DNA of 64,000 bases from NCBI GenBank assembly GCA_946406115.1, contig OX291548.1, positions 6,870,373 to 6,934,372 on the forward strand, in the 5' to 3' direction. Position 1 is the first letter of the stretch. Each line of letters begins with the position of its first letter. This stretch comes from Apoda limacodes. Its lineage: Eukaryota; Arthropoda; Insecta; Lepidoptera; Limacodidae. The notes beneath the pieces are model-generated. The model saw only the letters and a program-made list of their open reading frames with translations. It had not been told where the DNA came from and searched no databases. The position numbers were made by a program, and so were the translations under genes. Below, piece after piece: positions 33,267 through 46,820 of the stretch.

Positions 33267-36200
33267 TACTCAAGCTAAAATATACTACATTGAACTGTAA
33301 CTGCAGATCATGACATTATACTTCTATTTACTTTAGTGAAATGTATAAACTATTACCACTTCGTGACTATCATACATTAATTTGTATTATTAAGAGACGA
33401 AGTTCTTACATTATCTACAATTTAGGACAAATAATTTTCAACAACAAATCTGAAAATATTACAGCAAAGTCTATACAAGGTTGATTAGATATTCTAAATT
33501 AACAGGATTCTCGAAAATCATGATTTAATTTTATTTATGTAATTACAAAAATACATTTAAACATACATACATTTTATATCATACTTAATACATACACATT
33601 ATTCACAGAAAGAAAAATGCGTTGATGTAAAAAGGTGAATCATAAGTGCAATGTTAGTTCTTTACGGAAAAGGATAGGTACGTACGTAATAAACTGAGGG
33701 AAGAAGTAAGAAAACGTACGCGTTACCTACGCTTGAGAGTTGCTGTTGAGTCAAAGGGTAATTTCCCTCTGATTTGAAGAAATTGAGGATACGTGAGTCT
33801 AGTAAGACTTTAAAGGTGGTGAGTGTAGGCATGATGATGTTTTTAACTGATTATTATTTATTATTACGTTACTTAAATTTAATTAATAACTTGTTATGTA
33901 TTAATTTAATTATAATTTTTTTCTAGAAACTTAATTTAAGAAATTATATTTTTTTATATACCCATATAAAACCATTATGTTAGTCTAGTTGTTTATTCAT
34001 TTTAAATTAAATAAAAATGTATATAAAAGAATGAAAAAATCATAGTAAACAATAAATTAACTACTATGGAAATACATATATATAAACTTAGGTATGCAGG
34101 TTTCACAGTGCCCATTTCGATTATTAATTTGGGAAATAACATGTCAACACTATAATAACCTGTTATATGTACCCTATTGTTTTGGTATGATTTAAATGAC
34201 GTTTAACGTTAAAATTACGCGTGTTTTATCATCAAATCTTAATCATAAAATCATATCAATGATCGGGTTTATAATAATCAGGCACACCGCAACAGGTTTG
34301 CCACCTTAGGGTAAGTAGAAGAGTAGTGAAGAATAAAAAGAGAAGAGTAGTTAAAAAATAAAAATTTAAAATCTGATCATTATGAATCTTATATCGGTAT
34401 ATACTAAGGTAAGGTATAGGATATAATAAGTGTTTTAAAAACATATGTATTAACATTTTTTAAATTTAAAATGACTACAAAAAAAAATCATCGCACCTTA
34501 CACTAAAATGACCAGACATGTAAAGTGTGTGTCCCACCTGTCGCTGTTTTTTTATCAATAAACTCGCATATTATACGTTGTATCGTATATTATATATTAC
34601 ATTGAAACCCTTATTTGTCCCTATAAGGTAAAATAATAAATCTGGTTTTGTTTCATTGTGTATTGGATAAATAATGTTTCCAAGATTTATGTAAAGGAAG
34701 AAGACTTTAAATTGAAAATAATGGATTTACAATTACAAATTGAAATCCAAATTAAGGAATCCATTAGCAGAATATAACTTCAGAAAGACTAGCACGTAGA
34801 CAACTCGGAAGTTACCGCTTTTCAATTTCCGCTGCTCAATGTTGGACGATTCGCTAAGGTGTTTTCTCGAAGAATGTCACTTGAATGTCAAATCAAGAAA
34901 GGTAAGCGTAAATTTTTTATTACATAGCTAACATTGAGGTACTTGCAAGTTATTGATGGAAATAAAATTCAATTTCGGATATTTCTTTTTACCTTTCACA
35001 ACGAGTATCTTAAAAATAAGATGTCATTAAGTTTGTTAAATAGAAAAAAGTAACATTATAATTAATTAAAATATAACAATAACAAACAAAACAAAAAAAA
35101 ATGTAATCCGAATTGGTCCGGCGGTTCTCGAGTTTTTGAGAGACTAACAAACGTCAATTGATTATAATTATCAAGGATTGTAAGGAGAAAATAACTAACG
35201 AGAGGCAATTTAGAAGCTTATGCCGAAGGCCGAAGGCTTTAATGCCTCTAGTTTGTACTATCCATGTAACATACAATGTTTTTCATCAAATAAACTCACT
35301 AAAACACAATTGAAATGGCAGGAATAGAAGAAGTGAAAACAACGCTGCCACCAGATGTCGATAGATATCTAGAGCATTTATTAATTTAAAAGTTTTCACT
35401 GAAGTTAAAACTTGTAATTCTGCTACTTTGTAATGTGCGCGTAGTTCGTGTTTATAGAACGACATAGCTCTATACATAGTTGATAGAATAGGCGCGTCAT
35501 TACGGCCCGTGGTTCTATGCGGTTTGCTTCAAAAAGTAATACTAATTGGGAGTAATTAGATTTAAGCACCCTAATATAAAAGTAATAGTAAGTGGGAGTA
35601 ATTAGATTTCTTCTGTATGTAATGACACTGTTTACGAGTAAGTGTGACACGATTAGACGCGCGCGCAATTGTTTATTGCATCACATTAAAATAAAAAAAA
35701 TGGCACCTCAACTGACCCAAGTGCAGCGGAAGCAGATTGTAGCCCTGCGAGAAGCGGGCTACAAAATAAAAGATATTGAGCGACGAACTGGCATAACAGT
35801 AAGTAAATTTACTTTATTAATTACGTATGTTTAGAGGAACCTATCCATCTTGAATCAAAAGTAGTAACTTAATAATTTCAATCCTTACTAGCCTCATAAC
35901 TACGTCCCCACTGTGGGGCACGGCCTCCTTAAATCGAGGGTGATTAAATAAATAAAAAATAAAATGGTTTATTTCTTTTTTTAATGGTACAACGAGATAT
36001 TTAACCCATAGTCCACACGCGGGCCCAGTGCGATATTTTCCTTCACCGAAGGCCAGTTGGTTATAATAAATACTTAACATAGAATAATACATACAATGTA
36101 AAAGAAAAAGAGTGATAAAAAATAATTGTACTGTCTGGTCTTAAATAGGTAACTAAAAGAAGAAGTTTTTTTAGGTATCGACTTAACTTTTTTGGCACCT

Positions 36201-36615
36201 GTTTTAAATATGCGTCAAATTTAAAACATTCTGTTTACAGAGAAAAACAATAAGACATTGAATCCTCCAGAACGAGGAAACGGGAGGTTCGAGCCACCAC
36301 TGCTGAGGAAGATGAGGCTATAAAAACGGCTCACCAAATGGAGCTGTTTTTCAATACCCAGAGCACTGCTTCTCAATATCCCGTAAGTATCATCATCTAT
36401 TACATAATTATACACTCAAGCGATTGATGAGTCGGTCAGTCAGTGGTAGGTATTTATAGGTACATAGATGCGCTATAAGCGATAGAAAAATATATTTCAC
36501 CGAACAACATGTCGGTTTTATATAAAAAAATCAAGCATGACCCGGTAATCGGCGTGCTTATTTAGTAGCTTCGAGGGGATAGTATTAGGGGGTATTATTT
36601 CTTATGCCATTTACC

Positions 36616-36678
36616 ATTGCCGCTCGCGTAGGTATGTTGTGGTATTGCTTAACATACAACACATACGCGCGCGGCAAT
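36616..36678. other. 63-nt imperfect hairpin (unit 2)
   Basis: Duplicate of 29,200-29,262; arms and loop unchanged. Confidence 0.55.
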
Positions 36679-36855
36679 TGTAACTATAATGGACTTAAAC
36701 ACCGTTCCCATTATAGGTAGTTACAGAATATGCACGCCGGTCATGTAAAAAAACTTTTACTATTTCATTATGTCACTAGATGTGCATGCGGTTCCATCCG
36801 CGCTTAATTCAATTATCGAGCCAAATCTGATTCTTTGCTCATCCCACGAAAACAC

Positions 36856-37016
36856 TATATTTTTTAGGATAAAAAGTAGCATATATGTTAACCCAGGATG
36901 TCACCTACCTCCGTACCAAAGTACATTAAAACTGGTAAAGCCGTTTAAGCGCGAAGAAGAAACCAACATACAAACACAGTCACAAACTTTCGCCTTTATA
37001 ATATTAAAGTGTGATT
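36856..37016 (+). mobile_element. Interspersed element tail (unit 2)
   Basis: Duplicate of 29,440-29,600. Confidence 0.55.
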
Positions 37017-39032
37017 CATTATCTAGGTAATAGGTAACAGGCAGCAATTTTTTATGGGTGAAAAATGGTGGCTTTGAGCACAACACCCCGCCTGTTGGTT
37101 AAGGACCTAGCTATTGCGACTTACAATAGACGTGCTTGTTTACCGTCTCTGAGTAACTAAACTAAATTTGCGGAGCCCGATTGAGCCCGAAAAAAAACAA
37201 AACCTTGTAAAAAATTATACCTACCTATGTGTGCAATTAGATTTCCGTGTTACCGATCGCTAAGAACTCCCTAGGGTTAAGGATTAAGGTGAGAAATGAT
37301 GACTGCCGGGAAATAATTTGAATTCACGAGAATAGCCTTACTTGTAGAGGATAAACATCGCGATAATTATTATAAAAAAAATTAAATAAGAGTTTCAGTT
37401 GAAATTCAGTAATTAATAATTACATTGTTTAAATCAATTTATGTATATAAATTATTTTCTCTAATTAAATAAAAATAGTATTAAATTTAAATAGTATTTT
37501 ATTTACACACAAAACGAGGAAATAATTTCTAATAGGATTAGACTTTTTGATAGTTGGCAACGCTACCTTTTCGTATACTTCAGCTTTTATTATTGGGTAT
37601 TTTTTATTTAAATTTAATTTTCAGATTTCGAAGCAGATTGTGCGGCGGCGGTTGAAAGAAGCAGGGGCTTCGGCACCGTAGGCCAGCGAAAAAGATTCTG
37701 CTAACAGAAGCGTACGCTCAAGCAAGAGTAAGCCTTTACTTGGAATATTATAATTTTGACTGGGTTAATAACACCGTCATATTTGTTGACAAGAAAACTT
37801 TTCTACGCATAAGGAAGGCAGAAAACTTTTATGGAGACAAAATAATGTGTATGTAATTTCTTCCGTTCTTCAATATTTTTAATTTCTGGCGTCCTTAACA
37901 GATTGAAAATGTTTGTCTGCCTTATCTTGATAGTCAACTTGGGTAATATCTACCTAGGCTTTTTACAAGCAATTCTTATGTTGTTTGTGACTGTGTTACG
38001 ATAATTGTTGTGTATATATTGTTATGATATTAAATTATGAGGATTACCTGTAGATTATTTTAGCTGAACTTGCTTTTCTGTCTGTTATAATAACGACGAT
38101 GTGCAGGTTAGTAAAAATACTAAAAATAATCACAATGTCACACACAATGAAACGAATTTTTTCCATACTTCATAAATATTTTTTACCGAAATTACTACAT
38201 TATTACTATTCCAGTATCTCCCAAATCCCACTTTAGAATGGGAGCGACCAAAATACGGCGTAACAAAAACCAAATCCGAATAGAACAATATATTAAATCA
38301 ATAAATGACAGAGTAGAATTTTAAAACAATAATTAAATAAAGGTTTTCAAGGGGAATTACCTTTTTGCATGCCTCTTTGTCATCGGAGGTAAGAAAAGTT
38401 TGATCCAAATAATAATTTCGTACGCTCACTTATATTTTCATTCATAATTAACGGTCGCGTCGCGATGCAGTGGGGATACTACGTAAGAGCAGCCAGTGTG
38501 AGACGAAATAATAAATTACGACTATCTCTCTTTCACGACTTTTTCGCTCTGTTGCGCCTTGGGTTTAACAGAAAATTGTATTAGGTACGACTAAGCGTAT
38601 TCTGACCTCGCACACTGGTTTCTGTTGTGTTACTTAACTTTGATTCATTTCTTGCGGATATCTGCTTTAACAATCAATGTTTTGAAAATGTCTAAAGTCT
38701 TTAATTAATTTGATATTAGCTTTGCAATGAGAAAGCGATCTGTTTGCAGCCATTAAAAAGGTAAACGCAAATTTGACAGTTCATATGGCTTGCTAACCGC
38801 TCGCCAATCGTGATTGTTGTCATTCATAATTCCGATTTTGGAGCTTTCTATGACGCGTAGCGTAGCGATTGAAAATGCATTTTTAACTCCTAAATCGCCT
38901 GATAGAGGCGCTAGCGTCGACTTATTGCTACTAGCATCGCGACCGCTGCTTCATAATTCGAAATTGGTGTTTGACAGCGATTATTGCGAAATATTAGGCT
39001 CTTGCTCTGCTCCCGCAAGATTGGTGATAACC

Positions 39033-39175
39033 CCGCGGGTCGTCTGGCGAACTGGTAGGAGGCCGTCCCACGCTGCGTCTACCGATCCATGGTCGCCACT
39101 CGAGAACCTTTCTTCCCCATCGGTTATCGGTCCGACGAGCGATGTGGCCTGCCCACTGCCACTTCAGCTTGCTAA
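39033..39175 (-). mobile_element. RTE-type LINE C-terminal fragment (unit 3)
   Basis: Duplicate of 24,201-24,343; no difference seen. Confidence 0.8.
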
Positions 39176-40532
39176 CTTTTCTTACATCTTTGAAATAATT
39201 CCCTGATAAAGATTTTACAAAGTTAATGTTGTATTTGCTCCATTATGGAAGGTATGCTATAAATATACTTTTTAATTATTTAACAACCCGTCAAACAACC
39301 GAGTTCAACAAAACATAAAATTAGCTTACTGCAAGTAAGATCTGAACTTTGTGCTTTCTACGAGTGATCCTCTGCATTATTTATTTAAAAGATGCTTTTC
39401 CGATGGAAATGGTGCTTCTAATTTACTTGCACAGTCAGCTACAGAAGCGCTTCTTATGCAGCGTCTCTCTAATGGGTTACTCAACTCAAGATAATTGATT
39501 CTTAATTTAAGATCCTTTTACTGTTTTCTCAGAAATCGTACGAAGTGCACAGCTAGCCGTTCGTGCAATGTTATTATTCAAATAAATTTAAAAATACATG
39601 ATTACAAACTGTCACCAAATGAAATGGCTCGATGTGCTTCTGTAGTTTTGACAGAAAGATATTTTAATTTTGCAGTAATACATAGTAGATTTTATTATAC
39701 TTATGGTTGTAGTTAGTGGTTTGTATTGATCTACTGAAAAAGTGGTTTTTGAGAAATAATTTATTGGATTTTGTAGTTTTTTTTGGTATGTTAAGGAAAC
39801 ACGTGCAGTGGAGTAAAAAATAGTATGATATTTCCATACTTTAGTCAGTCCAACAATTGTCTAACTGAAATTTGGTCATTTATGCTTTTTTTACTGTTTA
39901 CAGCACGCCCGTAGACGAAAACCTTAATGTAAAAAATATATTTAATTAAATTCACTATCACTACAGAACTAATATACATATATACGGGTAATATAAGTTA
40001 TAAAAAACCCTAATAGAAATTGTTGAAAACAAAACGCTACTTTCTCAAACTCATATTTTGAACAAGAGTTGTCACGTGTGCTCCATGGTGCGTATCCTCC
40101 TTGATAGGTTTGCTAAATTACTCTAATGCGTAAGCTAGATGTGTGAGTAGAGTAATCTCCGAGTTTTCTATGATTTTCAATATCGATAAGAAGGTTATTT
40201 TATTTAAATAGAGTAAATTCAGAAGTTATTTACAAGAAGAATTTTTGAATCTCATATTTTAAAAATTACGATGTTTTCTCATTTTATCTAAAGGGTTGGA
40301 ATAAGGAGTTCTCAACACAAGTCTTCATAGATTTCCTAAATTGTTTTTTTCTTTCATGAAATGAGGACAAGACGAGACAAGAACAATGAGAGAAATTTTC
40401 CAGAAGACAAGCTGGAGCTACACTTAGTTGTTTTAGATAATTGGGTAAAGGGTTCAAAGCTCTTCGTAAAACTATTTTAAGTACAAGTAAAAATATAAGT
40501 GTATATTTCTGTAAATACAAGTGTTGGAATTA

Positions 40533-40682
40533 TGTACTTAAGAAAAAAGATTGAGGGGAAAAGACGCGTCGGAAGAACAAAAATGTCTAGGCTCCGAAAC
40601 ATCAGACAATAGACCAGTATCGCCTACGTAGAAGAACTTTTTCGTCTGGCGAGGGACAAGGATAGATATGCGGAGGAGGATA
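40533..40682 (+). mobile_element. LINE ORF C-terminal scrap (unit 3)
   Basis: Duplicate of 25,701-25,850, with G at 40,673 as in unit 2 and G at 40,585 as in unit 1. Confidence 0.5.
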
Positions 40683-43600
40683 TACTCAAGCTAAAATATA
40701 CTACATTGAACTGTAACTGCAGATCATGACATTATACTTCTATTTACTTTAGTGAAATGTATAAACTATTACCACTTCGTGACTATCATACATTAATTTG
40801 TATTATTAAGAGACGAAGTTCTTACATTATCTACAATTTAGGAAAAATAATTTTCAACAACAAATCTGAAAATATTACAGCAAAGTCTATACAAGGTTGA
40901 TTAGATATTCTAAATTAACAGGATTCTCGAAAATCATGATTTAATTTTATTTATGTAATTACAAAAATACATTTAAACATACATACATTTTATATCATAC
41001 TTAATACATACACATTATTCACAGAAAGAAAAATGCGTTGATGTAAAAAGGTGAATCATAAGTGCAATGTTAGTTCTTTACGGAAAAGGATAGGTACGTA
41101 CGTAATAAACTGAGGGAAGAAGTAAGAAAACGTACGCGTTACCTACGCTTGAGAGTTGCTGTTGAGTCAAAGGGTAATTTCCCTCTGATTTGAAGAAATT
41201 GAGGATACGTGAGTCTAGTAAGACTTTAAAGGTGGTGAGTGTAGGCATGATGATGTTTTTAACTGATTATTATTTATTATTACGTTACTTAAATTTAATT
41301 AATAACTTGTTATGTATTAATTTAATTATAATTTTTTTCTAGAAACTTAATTTAAGAAATTATATTTTTTTATATACCCATATAAAACCATTATGTTAGT
41401 CTAGTTGTTTATTCATTTTAAATTAAATAAAAATGTATATAAAAGAATGAAAAAATCATAGTAAACAATAAATTAACTACTATGGAAATACATATATATA
41501 AACTTAGGTATGCAGGTTTCACAGTGCCCATTTCGATTATTAATTTGGGAAATAACATGTCAACACTATAATAACCTGTTATATGTACCCTATTGTTTTG
41601 GTATGATTTAAATGACGTTTAACGTTAAAATTACGCGTGTTTTATCATCAAATCTTAATCATAAAATCATATCAATGATCGGGTTTATAATAATCAGGCA
41701 CACCGCAACAGGTTTGCCACCTTAGGGTAAGTAGAAGAGTAGTGAAGAATAAAAAGAGAAGAGTAGTTAAAAAATAAAAATTTAAAATCTGATCATTATG
41801 AATCTTATATCGGTATATACTAAGGTAAGGTATAGGATATAATAAGTGTTTTAAAAACATATGTATTAACATTTTTTAAATTTAAAATGACTACAAAAAA
41901 AAATCATCGCACCTTACACTAAAATGACCAGACATGTAAAGTGTGTGTCCCACCTGTCGCTGTTTTTTTATCAATAAACTCGCATATTATACGTTGTATC
42001 GTATATTATATATTACATTGAAACCCTTATTTGTCCCTATAAGGTAAAATAATAAATCTGGTTTTGTTTCATTGTGTATTGGATAAATAATGTTTCCAAG
42101 ATTTATGTAAAGGAAGAAGACTTTAAATTGAAAATAATGGATTTACAATTACAAATTGAAATCCAAATTAAGGAATCCATTAGCAGAATATAACTTCAGA
42201 AAGACTAGCACGTAGACAACTCGGAAGTTACCGCTTTTCAATTTCCGCTGCTCAATGTTGGACGATTCGCTAAGGTGTTTTCTCGAAGAATGTCACTTGA
42301 ATGTCAAATCAAGAAAGGTAAGCGTAAATTTTTTATTACATAGCTAACATTGAGGTACTTGCAAGTTATTGATGGAAATAAAATTCAATTTCGGATATTT
42401 CTTTTTACCTTTCACAACGAGTATCTTAAAAATAAGATGTCATTAAGTTTGTTAAATAGAAAAAAGTAACATTATAATTAATTAAAATATAACAATAACA
42501 AACAAAACAAAAAAAAATGTAATCCGAATTGGTCCGGCGGTTCTCGAGTTTTTGAGAGACTAACAAACGTCAATTGATTATAATTATCAAGGATGGTAAG
42601 GAGAAAATAACTAACGAGAGGCAATTTAGAAGCTTATGCCGAAGGCCGAAGGCTTTAATGCCTCTAGTTTGTACTATCCATGTAACATACAATGTTTTTC
42701 ATCAAATAAACTCACTAAAACACAATTGAAATGGCAGGAATAGAAGAAGTGAAAACAACGCTGCCACCAGATGTCGATAGATATCTAGAGCATTTATTAA
42801 TTTAAAAGTTTTCACTGAAGTTAAAACTTGTAATTCTGCTACTTTGTAATGTGCGCGTAGTTCGTGTTTATAGAACGACATAGCTCTATACATAGTTGAT
42901 AGAATAGGCGCGTCATTACGGCCCGTGGTTCTATGCGGTTTGCTTCAAAAAGTAATACTAATTGGGAGTAATTAGATTTAAGCACCCTAATATAAAAGTA
43001 ATAGTAAGTGGGAGTAATTAGATTTCTTCTGTATGTAATGACACTGTTTACGAGTAAGTGTGACACGATTAGACGCGCGCGCAATTGTTTATTGCATCAC
43101 ATTAAAATAAAAAAAATGGCACCTCAACTGACCCAAGTGCAGCGGAAGCAGATTGTAGCCCTGCGAGAAGCGGGCTACAAAATAAAAGATATTGAGCGAC
43201 GAACTGGCATAACAGTAAGTAAATTTACTTTATTAATTACGTATGTTTAGAGGAACCTATCCATCTTGAATCAAAAGTAGTAACTTAATAATTTCAATCC
43301 TTACTAGCCTCATAACTACGTCCCCACTGTGGGGCACGGCCTCCTTAAATCGAGGGTGATTAAATAAATAAAAAATAAAATGGTTTATTTCTTTTTTTAA
43401 TGGTACAACGAGATATTTAACCCATAGTCCACACGCGGGCCCAGTGCGATATTTTCCTTCACCGAAGGCCAGTTGGTTATAATAAATACTTAACATAGAA
43501 TAATACATACAATGTAAAAGAAAAAGAGTGATAAAAAATAATTGTACTGTCTGGTCTTAAATAGGTAACTAAAAGAAGAAGTTTTTTTAGGTATCGACTT

Positions 43601-44031
43601 AACTTTTTTGGCACCTGTTTTAAATATGCGTCAAATTTAAAACATTCTGTTTACAGAGAAAAACAATAAGACATTGAATCCTCCAGAACGAGGAAACGGG
43701 AGGTTCGAGCCACCACTGCTGAGGTAGATGAGGCTATAAAAACGGCTCACCAAATGGAGCTGTTTTTCAATACCCAGAGCACTGCTTCTCAATATCCCGT
43801 AAGTATCATCATCTATTACATAATTATACACTCAAGCGATTGATGAGTCGGTCAGTCAGTGGTAGGTATTTATAGGTACATAGATGCGCTATAAGCGATA
43901 GAAAAATATATTTCACCGAACAACATGTCGGTTTTATATAAAAAAATCAAGCATGACCCGGTAATCGGCGTGCTTATTTAGTAGCTTCGAGGGGATAGTA
44001 TTAGGGGGTATTATTTCTTATGCCATTTACC

Positions 44032-44094
44032 ATTGCCGCTCGCGTAGGTATGTTGTGGTATTGCTTAACATACAACACATACGCGCGCGGCAAT
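44032..44094. other. 63-nt imperfect hairpin (unit 3)
   Basis: Duplicate of 29,200-29,262; arms and loop unchanged. Confidence 0.55.
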
Positions 44095-44272
44095 TGTAAC
44101 TATAATGGACTTAAACACCGTTCCCATTATAGGTAGTTACAGAATATGCACGCCGGTCATGTAAAAAAACTTTTCACTATTTCATTATGTCACTAGATGT
44201 GCATGCGGTTCCATCCGCGCTTAATTCAATTATCGAGCCAAATCTGATTCTTTGCTCATCCCACGAAAACAC

Positions 44273-44433
44273 TATATTTTTTAGGATAAAAAGTAGCATA
44301 TATGTTAACCCAGGATGTCACCTACCTCCGTACCAAAGTACATTAAAACTGGTAAAGCCGTTTAAGCGCGAAGAAGAAACCAACATACAAACACAGTCAC
44401 AAACTTTCGCCTTTATAATATTAAAGGTGATTC
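44273..44433 (+). mobile_element. Interspersed element tail (unit 3)
   Basis: Duplicate of 29,440-29,600 with one base lost near 44,427. Confidence 0.55.
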
Positions 44434-45983
44434 ATTATCTAGGTAATAGGTAACAGGCAGCAATTTTTTATGGGTGAAAAATGGTGGCTTTGAGCACAAC
44501 ACCCCGCCTGTTGGTTAAGGACCTAGCTATTGCGACTTACAATAGACGTGCTTGTTTACCGTCTCTGAGTAACTAAACTAAATTTGCGGAGCCCGATTGA
44601 GCCCGAAAAAAAACAAAACCTTGTAAAAAATTATACCTACCTATGTGTGCAATTAGATTTCCGTGTTACCGATCGCTAAGAACTCCCTAGGGTTAAGGAT
44701 TAAGGTGAGAAATGATGACTGCCGGGAAATAATTTGAATTCACGAGAATAGCCTTACTTGTAGAGGATAAACATCGCGATAATTATTATAAAAAAAATTA
44801 AATAAGAGTTTCAGTTGAAATTCAGTAATTAATAATTACATTGTTTAAATCAATTTATGTATATAAATTATTTTCTCTAATTAAATAAAAATAGTATTAA
44901 ATTTAAATAGTATTTTATTTACACACAAAACGAGGAAATAATTTCTAATAGGATTAGACTTTTTGATAGTTGGCAACGCTACCTTTTCGTATACTTCAGC
45001 TTTTATTATTGGGTATTTTTTATTTAAATTTAATTTTCAGATTTCGAAGCAGATTGTGCGGCGGCGGTTGAAAGAAGCAGGGGCTTCGGCACCGTAGGCC
45101 AGCGAAAAAGATTCTGCTAACAGAAGCGCACGCTCAAGCAAGAGTAAGCCTTTACTTGGAATATTATAATTTTGACTGGGTTAATAACACCGTCATATTT
45201 GTTGACAAGAAAACTTTTCTACGCATAAGGAAGGCAGAAAACTTTTATGGAGACAAAATAATGTGTATGTAATTTCTTCCGTTCTTCAATATTTTTAATT
45301 TCTGGCGTCCTTAACAGATTGAAAATGTTTGTCTGCCTTATCTTGATAGTCAACTTGGGTAATATCTACCTAGGCTTTTTACAAGCAATTCTTATGTTGT
45401 TTGTGACTGTGTTACGATAATTGTTGTGTATATATTGTTATGATATTAAATTATGATGATTACCTGTAGATTATTTTAGCTGAACTTGCTTTTCTGTCTG
45501 TTATAATAACGACGATGTGCAGGTTAGTAAAAATACTAAAAATAATCACAATGTCACACACAATGAAACGAATTTTTTCCATACTTCATAAATATTTTTT
45601 ACCGAAATTACTACATTATTACTATTCCAGTATCTCCCAAATCCCACTTTAGAATGGGAGCGACCAAAATACGGCGTAACAAAAACCAAATCCGAATAGA
45701 ACAATATATTAAATCAATAAATGACAGAGTAGAATTTTAAAACAATAATTAAATAAAGGTTTTCAAGGGGAATTACCTTTTTGCATGCCTCTTTGTCATC
45801 GGAGGTAAGAAAAGTTTGATCCAAATAATAATTTCGTACGCTCACTTATATTTTCATTCATAATTAACGGTCGCGTCGCGATGCAGTGGGGATACTACGT
45901 AAGAGCAGCCAGTGTGAGACGAAATAATAAATTACGACTATCTCTCTTTCACGACTTTTTCGCTCTGTTGCGCCTTGGGTTTA

Positions 45984-46664
45984 AAGTCCATTAAGGTTAG
46001 GTTGATGTGTAGTAGGCGTACTGTACTCCGGGCAGTTTTCCTATTCCAAAATACCTTAAGTAAAGCCACAAGTAAAAATCGTATAGATTGCAACAAACTT
46101 TTCTAACCGTCTGAACATGGGTGTTTGGTCGCTAGTGTCGTTAAAAGTTGCACACTATTTCAATTTGGCTGGTGAAGCTTTGATTTTATTCACCAGGTCA
46201 GAAAATTTAGTTGCACAATAAATTTGTTATTATTAAGTACTTTAGTAAAACAAATAATATCATATTTTACCTTGTAATATTCCACGGGCCAGAAGTAATA
46301 CATACAATGGCTTAAACTGTATTAGAAACGTGCACGGAATGTCAAATTCTTTACTGCGTGCGCAGAATCACCCGCTAATTAATTAAATGACTTCCTTTCT
46401 AGCTCTAACCTAAAAGCTTATTAACAAAACTCGCACAGTGGTATTTTAAATTACTACCGTGTATTCCGTTACTTAAATTGCCATTATCTTATGTCTCTTA
46501 CATACATATTTACTTAAATTTCCAGATAATAGGCGCTTGAAACAGAATAGCGTTGAGTCTGTCAACTTCAGCTAATTAAGATTGAAATATGTACCATTAC
46601 TGCATTTTACATAAGTATTTTGCGAGTACTTTTATATTCGCGAGTATTAATTAATGTTATGAAT
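45984..46664. other. Unique right flank of the triplication, nothing recognised
   Basis: Starts AGTCCATTAAGGTTAGG. No repeat family or frame is visible. Confidence 0.45.
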
Positions 46665-46820
46665 CCTGGCTCAGTTGGTAAAAATGCTGCCTGCTGTACA
46701 GAGGACGTAGTTTCAATCCCTGCAAAGGCGAACCAATAAATATGATAAACATTTCTTTTTGTCTTGTGTCTGGCTGTTTTCTATGTACAATATGTATGTA
46801 TTTATAAAAGTTTTTGTACT
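46665..46820 (+). mobile_element. tRNA-derived SINE, diverged copy
   Basis: CTGGCTCAGTTGGTAAAAAT (A-box region), AGTTTCAATCCCTGC (eroded B box), then AATATGATAAACATTTCTTT, TGTCTTGTGTCTGGCTG and TATGTATGTATTTATAAAAG. This is the same architecture as the SINE at 5971 but clearly more diverged; perhaps a different subfamily. Confidence 0.65.

Larger units (their letters stand above)
35700..37852 (+). pseudogene. Tc1/mariner-type transposase relic with intron-like gaps (unit 2)
   Basis: Copy of 28,284-30,436 with the same three coding segments (35,700-35,798, 36,241-36,382, 37,625-37,852), the same splice-like boundaries and the same inactivating stop and shifts, so the decay predates the triplication. 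A private C-to-T at 37,713 changes His to Tyr in the LLTEAHAQARV block. Confidence 0.75.
31151..38566. repeat. Tandem triplication, unit 2 (7,416 bp)
   Basis: Joined to unit 1 at CCTTGGGTTTAA|CAGAAAATTG, without extra bases. Private bases I saw: A at 33,169, C at 33,428, T at 35,179, T at 36,758, T at 37,713 and G at 38,041. It carries all elements of unit 1, including the same lesions in the transposase relic. Confidence 0.97.
43116..45268 (+). pseudogene. Tc1/mariner-type transposase relic with intron-like gaps (unit 3)
   Basis: Copy of 28,284-30,436 with the same segments and shared lesions. A private A-to-T at 43,725 turns a Glu of the TTAEEDEA block into Val. Two 1-bp indels near 44,172 and 44,427 fall in the second gap and do not touch coding segments. 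Confidence 0.75.
38567..45983. repeat. Tandem triplication, unit 3 (7,416 bp, two compensating 1-bp indels)
   Basis: Joined to unit 2 by the same GGGTTTAA|CAG junction. The right edge returns to unique DNA at GGGTTTAA|AGTCCA. Private differences I saw: T at 43,725, one extra T near 44,172 and one base lost near 44,427. The indels shift landmarks by +1 only between those two points. Confidence 0.97.
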
